DNA of 8,581 bases from JBGPBY01 sp041481485 (GTDB lineage Bacteria; Acidobacteriota; Terriglobia; 20CM-2-55-15): contig JBGPBY010000315.1 of assembly GCA_041481485.1 (NCBI GenBank), positions 1-8,581 on the forward strand. The letters are read 5' to 3'. The notes below the pieces were generated by a model. It was not told the origin of the DNA and searched no databases. It saw only the letters and a program-made list of their open reading frames with translations. Both the position numbers and the translations under genes were made by a program. Shown here in pieces: positions 5,777 to 8,581 of this stretch (positions within the stretch are counted from its first letter, which is position 1; each line of letters begins with the position of its first letter).

Positions 5777-7930
5777 CTACTTCGCCGCAGGGCGAAAAGT
5801 GGTTGCGGGGATATCCACGTTGAACTTAACCTCGATCACTTGGCCGACGATGCGGCCCATCTCCGGGTCCTCCGTTACGACACTGAACGGGATCATCTCT
5901 CCGTCCACGTTTCGGAAATCGCTGTAAATATCAACGATCATCTTCTGTTCCTCGCCTGCGCCCTCCGTTCGGTCACGTTTGACGAGCAGGAATGATTTTG
6001 CAGAGAAATAGTCGGTGACGGTGTTGCCCTTTTCCGGCGTTTTGACCACGACGTAGACCTCTTCGTCGCCGACCTTCGCCTTCCGTTTGACCGTCACGGC
6101 TTTGTAGAGCGTCATCCAGTCCAGCTGCTCGTAAAAGTCAGAGCGGGTGCGGACATCTTCCAATTGCTCGGCCTTGTATCTTTGGGGTGGCGCGAAACTG
6201 ACTTCGGATCCGCCCTGAGTTCCGTCGAAATACTCGCGCACCGAGGCGATCTTCTTGCCCAATCCGACGAGGGTCGTGATCGTCGTCTTCATATTTGGCG
6301 CCTGACCATAAATGACGCGTTGACCTGTCACTCCCAGATTCTCGAGATCCCACGCGGTGGTCGAAGTTATCGAACGGTGCTTGCGCAGGTTGGTCTCTCC
6401 TCCGGCGGCAGCAATCGTTTTTGCCATCAGTTCATCCACCGTGATGTCGCTCTTCGCCGACGGCGGAATACGCTTAATTTCGAACTCGCCGCCGAACTGT
6501 TTCATCAAAAAGCCAGTGATTTCGCCGGTTGCGCCACGCTTGAACAAGGCGCGAAACGAGTCAGGCAGTTCCACGAAGCCAAAATTGTCCTTCTCCTTTT
6601 CGATCAGAGTAAAAGGGGGGTTCGTGGGAGAAAGGAACACAACATTGTTCCCTTTCGTCGTGATTTCGAACAACATTTCGCCGAGTTCATATTGGTCGAT
6701 CAGTTCTTTGTACTCCGCCAGATTCGCCGTCTCCTGCGGAATCGATGCGGTGGTCGCAGCAGCTGTCTCCGGTTTTCCCGCGATGTTGTCAAAAACAATA
6801 TCTCTAATCACTTCCCACGAGGGTGAGCCCTCGGCGTTGAGCAAGACGACAAAGCCAAGGCTCTGATCGGGCACCATTTCGACGAGAGCGCTAAACCCGG
6901 GAACTTCACCGGGGTGCCAAATGAGGGGGTGACCACTCCTCTCAGACAACAACCAGCCGAGTCCATAATTGGCGTCGGCAAAATCTGGTACCGATATACG
7001 TTCCCTGACGATTTCGTTAAATCCATTCTCCGAAACGATTCGCTTCCCTTCAAACTTGCCGCCGCCGAGCATCAGCCGAATCCACTTAACCATATCTTTA
7101 ACGTTCGAGTTGATCGCTCCGGCTGGCGCAATGTTGGGCATGTCATGCAAGGCCGCTTTCGTCGCAACCTTGTCCTCGAGCGAGTAGCCAGTGGCGTGAT
7201 CCGAAACCCTCACCATCCGTTTGGTCGAGGTGTTGCTTGATTTCATGCCAAGCGGTTTGAAGATACGCTCCTCGATAAATTTCTCCCACGTCGTGCCGTT
7301 GGCTTTTGCCACGACCTCGCCCGCCACGCTGTACATGGTGTTCTGGTACTGAAACTTCTTGCCGAATTTGGCCGTGGGTTTGGCCAGCCCAGCGACTTTG
7401 ATCACCTCCTCGCGATTGAGTACTCCGTTGAACGTAACCCAATCACTGCGCGCCAAACCCGAATTGTGAACCAGTAAATCACGAACGGTGATCTTCGCGT
7501 CGGCTTCCGGGTCCTGGAGGTTGAAATAAGGCAGGTATCTCTTCGGAGAATCGTCGAGGGAGAGTTTGCCCGCGTCCTCGCTAATCACAGCAGCCATTGC
7601 GGTGAAAGATTTCGTAACTGAGCCGAGGGCAAAAATCGTCTCAGCAGTCACGGGCAGATTGTGTTCGACGTCGCGCAATCCAAATCCTTTTTGAAAGATC
7701 ACTTTGTCGTCTTTGACGATAGCAACGGCAACACCAGGCACTCCGAATTCCTTTCGTTTCTCTTCAATCTCCTTCTCAATCTTTACAAGTCTCTCGGCCA
7801 AATCCGATGGTTGGGCAACGGTCAAAGCGGCTCCGTTTTGCGTTTCAACCAGCGGCGAACCCATAAGGGACGTGACGACGGCTAAGGCGAGTAGGAAGAC
7901 TATGAGCATCTGGACTTTCCGTTTTGGCAT
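5777..7930 (-). CDS. Exported serine beta-lactamase-like hydrolase with DUF3471-like and LolA-like C-terminal domains
   Basis: The 717-residue protein begins with PKRK and a hydrophobic stretch (about 8-24), a Sec-type leader or anchor. Residues about 45-385 form a class-C beta-lactamase/esterase-VIII fold: the nucleophile motif S104-V-T-K107, Y195-Q-N197 and H339-P-G341 in place of KTG. HxG in the third motif is typical of esterase or peptidase-like members rather than true beta-lactamases, so antibiotic resistance should not be assumed. Residues about 403-488 (LAEYKEL to FEIKRI) resemble DUF3471. Residues about 495-715 resemble LolA/LolB-type lipoprotein-sorting barrels, ending FRNVDGEMIPFSVV (672-685) and VKFNVDIPATTFRP (701-714). 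The start is supported by AAGGGG at 7938-7943, seven bases from the ATG. The likely site is the periplasm or cell surface; the substrate is unknown. Confidence 0.92.
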   Translation of the reverse strand: MPKRKVQMLIVFLLALAVVTSLMGSPLVETQNGAALTVAQPSDLAERLVKIEKEIEEKRKEFGVPGVAVAIVKDDKVIFQKGFGLRDVEHNLPVTAETIFALGSVTKSFTAMAAVISEDAGKLSLDDSPKRYLPYFNLQDPEADAKITVRDLLVHNSGLARSDWVTFNGVLNREEVIKVAGLAKPTAKFGKKFQYQNTMYSVAGEVVAKANGTTWEKFIEERIFKPLGMKSSNTSTKRMVRVSDHATGYSLEDKVATKAALHDMPNIAPAGAINSNVKDMVKWIRLMLGGGKFEGKRIVSENGFNEIVRERISVPDFADANYGLGWLLSERSGHPLIWHPGEVPGFSALVEMVPDQSLGFVVLLNAEGSPSWEVIRDIVFDNIAGKPETAAATTASIPQETANLAEYKELIDQYELGEMLFEITTKGNNVVFLSPTNPPFTLIEKEKDNFGFVELPDSFRALFKRGATGEITGFLMKQFGGEFEIKRIPPSAKSDITVDELMAKTIAAAGGETNLRKHRSITSTTAWDLENLGVTGQRVIYGQAPNMKTTITTLVGLGKKIASVREYFDGTQGGSEVSFAPPQRYKAEQLEDVRTRSDFYEQLDWMTLYKAVTVKRKAKVGDEEVYVVVKTPEKGNTVTDYFSAKSFLLVKRDRTEGAGEEQKMIVDIYSDFRNVDGEMIPFSVVTEDPEMGRIVGQVIEVKFNVDIPATTFRPAAK

Positions 7931-7937
7931 CGCGGAT

Positions 7938-7944
7938 CCCCTTC
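7938..7944 (-). promoter_or_regulatory. Shine-Dalgarno of the hydrolase gene
   Basis: On the minus strand GAAGGGG ends seven bases before the ATG at 7930. This is the strongest RBS on the minus strand in this window and fixes the hydrolase start. Confidence 0.7.
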
Positions 7945-8175
7945 ACGGCAAAAATAAGCTATCCCTCGCTTGTTCGTCGGAGTATCGACGAAACCAGTGG
8001 CGAATCGTCACCAAATTGTCAGGTCGTGGTTTTCTTATGGAGCGCTTTTCGCCTCCGACAGCACTCGATAGCACCCAAGTATTTAGCGGACGCTCGTCAC
8101 TTGTTGGTCGGTATCTCGGGAAAGTGGCAGTGATGCTCTTCGAACTGGCCGTTAAAGCTGCCGTGCATTCTTCAT
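7945..8175. other. Intergenic region without a supported gene
   Basis: Open frames exist here on both strands but have no RBS, no recognisable motif and composition unlike the neighbours. Apart from the inverted repeat at 7973-7992 and the presumed hydrolase promoter, I see nothing I can name. Confidence 0.5.
7973..7992. promoter_or_regulatory. Perfect 7-bp inverted repeat in the hydrolase promoter region
   Basis: TTCGTCG (7973-7979) and CGACGAA (7986-7992) are exact reverse complements around a 6-nt spacer. The dyad lies 43-62 bp upstream of the hydrolase ATG. An AT-rich stretch between it and the RBS (TAGCTTATTTT on the minus strand) could hold the -10, which would put the dyad near the -35 region as expected for a repressor site. 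A hairpin is the alternative. Chance occurrence in a gap this size is not negligible. Confidence 0.4.
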
Positions 8176-8376
8176 TCAAACTATCGGGACTCTTCCGCGA
8201 ACCCGCTCGAACCGGTAGCCGTTTAAAAGAGGCCGGTGCTGCAGAGTCCGGACGAACTGGACCGCAAGCCGCCTCGGCACCTTGAAGTACTGGTACCGCT
8301 CACCAGTGTTCATGGTGATCTGCAGAATGTTCCGTTTCCACGTCGCTTCGAGATACTGCCAGTGGTCCAGCTTCAT
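8176..8376 (-). CDS. Small protein or remnant resembling a KTSC domain
   Basis: The ORF encodes 66 residues from an ATG at 8376. The stretch YLEATWKRNILQITMNTGER (8-27) followed by YQYFKVPRRLAVQFV (28-42) fits the layout of KTSC domains: a first strand, a hydrophobic strand, a turn with Gly, then Y-x-Y-x-x-VP and a helix. The usual Ser-Lys-Gly-x-(Phe/Tyr)-(Phe)-Asn element is not seen cleanly; RPLLNGYRF (48-56) occupies that place. KTSC is a small domain of uncertain function, often next to nucleic-acid enzymes. There is no Shine-Dalgarno, and the ATG lies inside a 13-bp repeat where the upstream SRAP frame breaks, so this may be the tail of a decayed region rather than a live gene. Confidence 0.4.
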   Translation of the reverse strand: MKLDHWQYLEATWKRNILQITMNTGERYQYFKVPRRLAVQFVRTLQHRPLLNGYRFERVRGRVPIV

Positions 8377-8570
8377 GATGGGGCTGGTGGCATCCGATCA
8401 AGAATCTTCGACATGAATTCGTTCGCGGCTGTCGTCATGATCGAGAAAGAACGCTGCTCTCCTGGAGTGCCAGCACGCCAAGCTGTCCAGATTCCCGCCA
8501 GTGACATGATGGGGCTGTTCTTCAGGAAGATCTTGAACGGACGCTTCGTTGATCCACCTCGGGTAGTGTC
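8373..8570 (-). pseudogene. Truncated, frame-broken SRAP (YedK/HMCES-like) gene fragment
   Basis: The minus frame between a TAG at 8571-8573 and a TGA at 8373-8375 encodes 65 residues. STKRPFKIFLKNSP (7-20), SLAGIWTAWRAG (23-34), EQRSFSIMTTAANEF (38-52) and ILDRMP (56-61) match the middle of SRAP proteins: the K-x-P-(Y/F) strand, the (L/F)AG(L/I)W strand, the T(I/L)-(L/M)TTxAN strand and the H/LDRMP signature. SRAP proteins bind abasic sites in single-stranded DNA through a cysteine at position 2 and process DNA-protein crosslinks. Here the N-terminal half, with the catalytic Cys and the conserved Asn and Glu, is absent, the leading histidine of HDRMP is Leu, and the frame stops just after RMP. 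A frame change near 8380 would continue as PIMKLDHW, plausible for the next SRAP segment. It was recognised by eye. Confidence 0.6.
8374..8517. repeat. 13-bp perfect direct repeat, copies at 8374-8386 and 8505-8517
   Basis: The sequence catgatggggctg occurs twice, 131 bp apart. The left copy in the minus direction lies exactly where the SRAP frame breaks and supplies the ATG of the 8176-8376 ORF. The right copy encodes the native SRAP residues SPIM. By length alone such a match is unlikely to be chance within a region this small. Confidence 0.6.
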
Positions 8571-8581
8571 CTAATTTGAAA
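8562..8581. mobile_element. Possible insertion-sequence end at the window edge
   Basis: The final 20 bases run ggtagtgtcctaatttgaaa. TAGTGTCCTAATTT-type sequences resemble terminal repeats of some bacterial insertion sequences, and SRAP similarity stops at about this point. No transposase is visible because the window ends. This is a guess from resemblance. Confidence 0.2.

Noticed and set aside
6164..6826. Long plus-strand open frame (220 codons) within the hydrolase gene
   Set aside because: It lies antisense to a convincing beta-lactamase-like gene, has no RBS or recognisable motif, and its composition is that of a complementary-strand shadow.
5777..7930. Calling the hydrolase an antibiotic-resistance beta-lactamase
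   Set aside because: The third motif is HPG rather than KTG, and the extra domains fit esterase or peptidase-like family members better.
7704..8285. Plus-strand open frame of 193 codons spanning the hydrolase start and the intergenic region
   Set aside because: It overlaps the hydrolase signal-peptide region antisense, has low-complexity Ser/Thr-rich composition and no motif or RBS.
8236..8574. Plus-strand open frame of 112 codons at the right end
   Set aside because: The minus strand there encodes recognisable SRAP and KTSC-like sequence; the plus frame shows no known motif and is best read as its antisense shadow.

Overview
The window looks like bacterial chromosomal DNA of moderately high GC, with short intergenic gaps and several exported proteins. 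The style suggests a soil or sediment Acidobacteriota genome: an exported protein built from carboxypeptidase-regulatory-like (CpR) repeats, a beta-lactamase-like hydrolase with LolA-like and DUF3471-like tails, an exported protein recalled as LIC_10091-like, and a TAGAAT -10 box. This assignment rests on protein style only and is an inference; no rRNA or other marker gene is present.

Layout. Positions 1-1006 (minus) hold a MocR/PdxR-type regulator cut off by the left edge. It is divergent, across a 68-bp gap, from 1075-2172 (plus), which encodes an FMN split-barrel (PNPOx/PaiB-like) domain fused to a GNAT acetyltransferase. A PLP-sensing regulator next to a pyridoxamine-phosphate-oxidase-like enzyme suggests a self-contained regulator and target pair linked to vitamin B6 or amine metabolism. 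Next comes a two-gene plus-strand unit. The gene at 2214-3962 encodes an exported protein made of three copies of a two-domain repeat. The gene at 3977-5089 starts 14 bp later and encodes an exported protein with a conserved but functionally unknown core. Facing it on the minus strand are 5109-5645, a small exported protein that is essentially one free copy of the second repeat module of the 2214-3962 protein, and 5777-7930, a large exported serine beta-lactamase-like hydrolase with two C-terminal domains.

The right end (7931-8581) has no intact ordinary gene. It holds a probable promoter region with a perfect inverted repeat, a small ORF (8176-8376, minus) resembling the KTSC domain, and a decayed fragment of an SRAP (YedK/HMCES-like DNA-crosslink repair) gene. 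The SRAP frame breaks exactly at the second copy of a 13-bp direct repeat, and the fragment lacks its catalytic N terminus at the window edge, where the sequence resembles an insertion-sequence end.

The most interesting signal is the module sharing between the two exported proteins at 2214-3962 and 5109-5645. They flank the coupled exported protein on opposite strands and share a motif of the form GYxVKSxxxGxxxLLxxPLxV. This may define a poorly described extracellular module, and the three genes may form a cell-surface or periplasmic set. No CRISPR array, tRNA or rRNA was seen.
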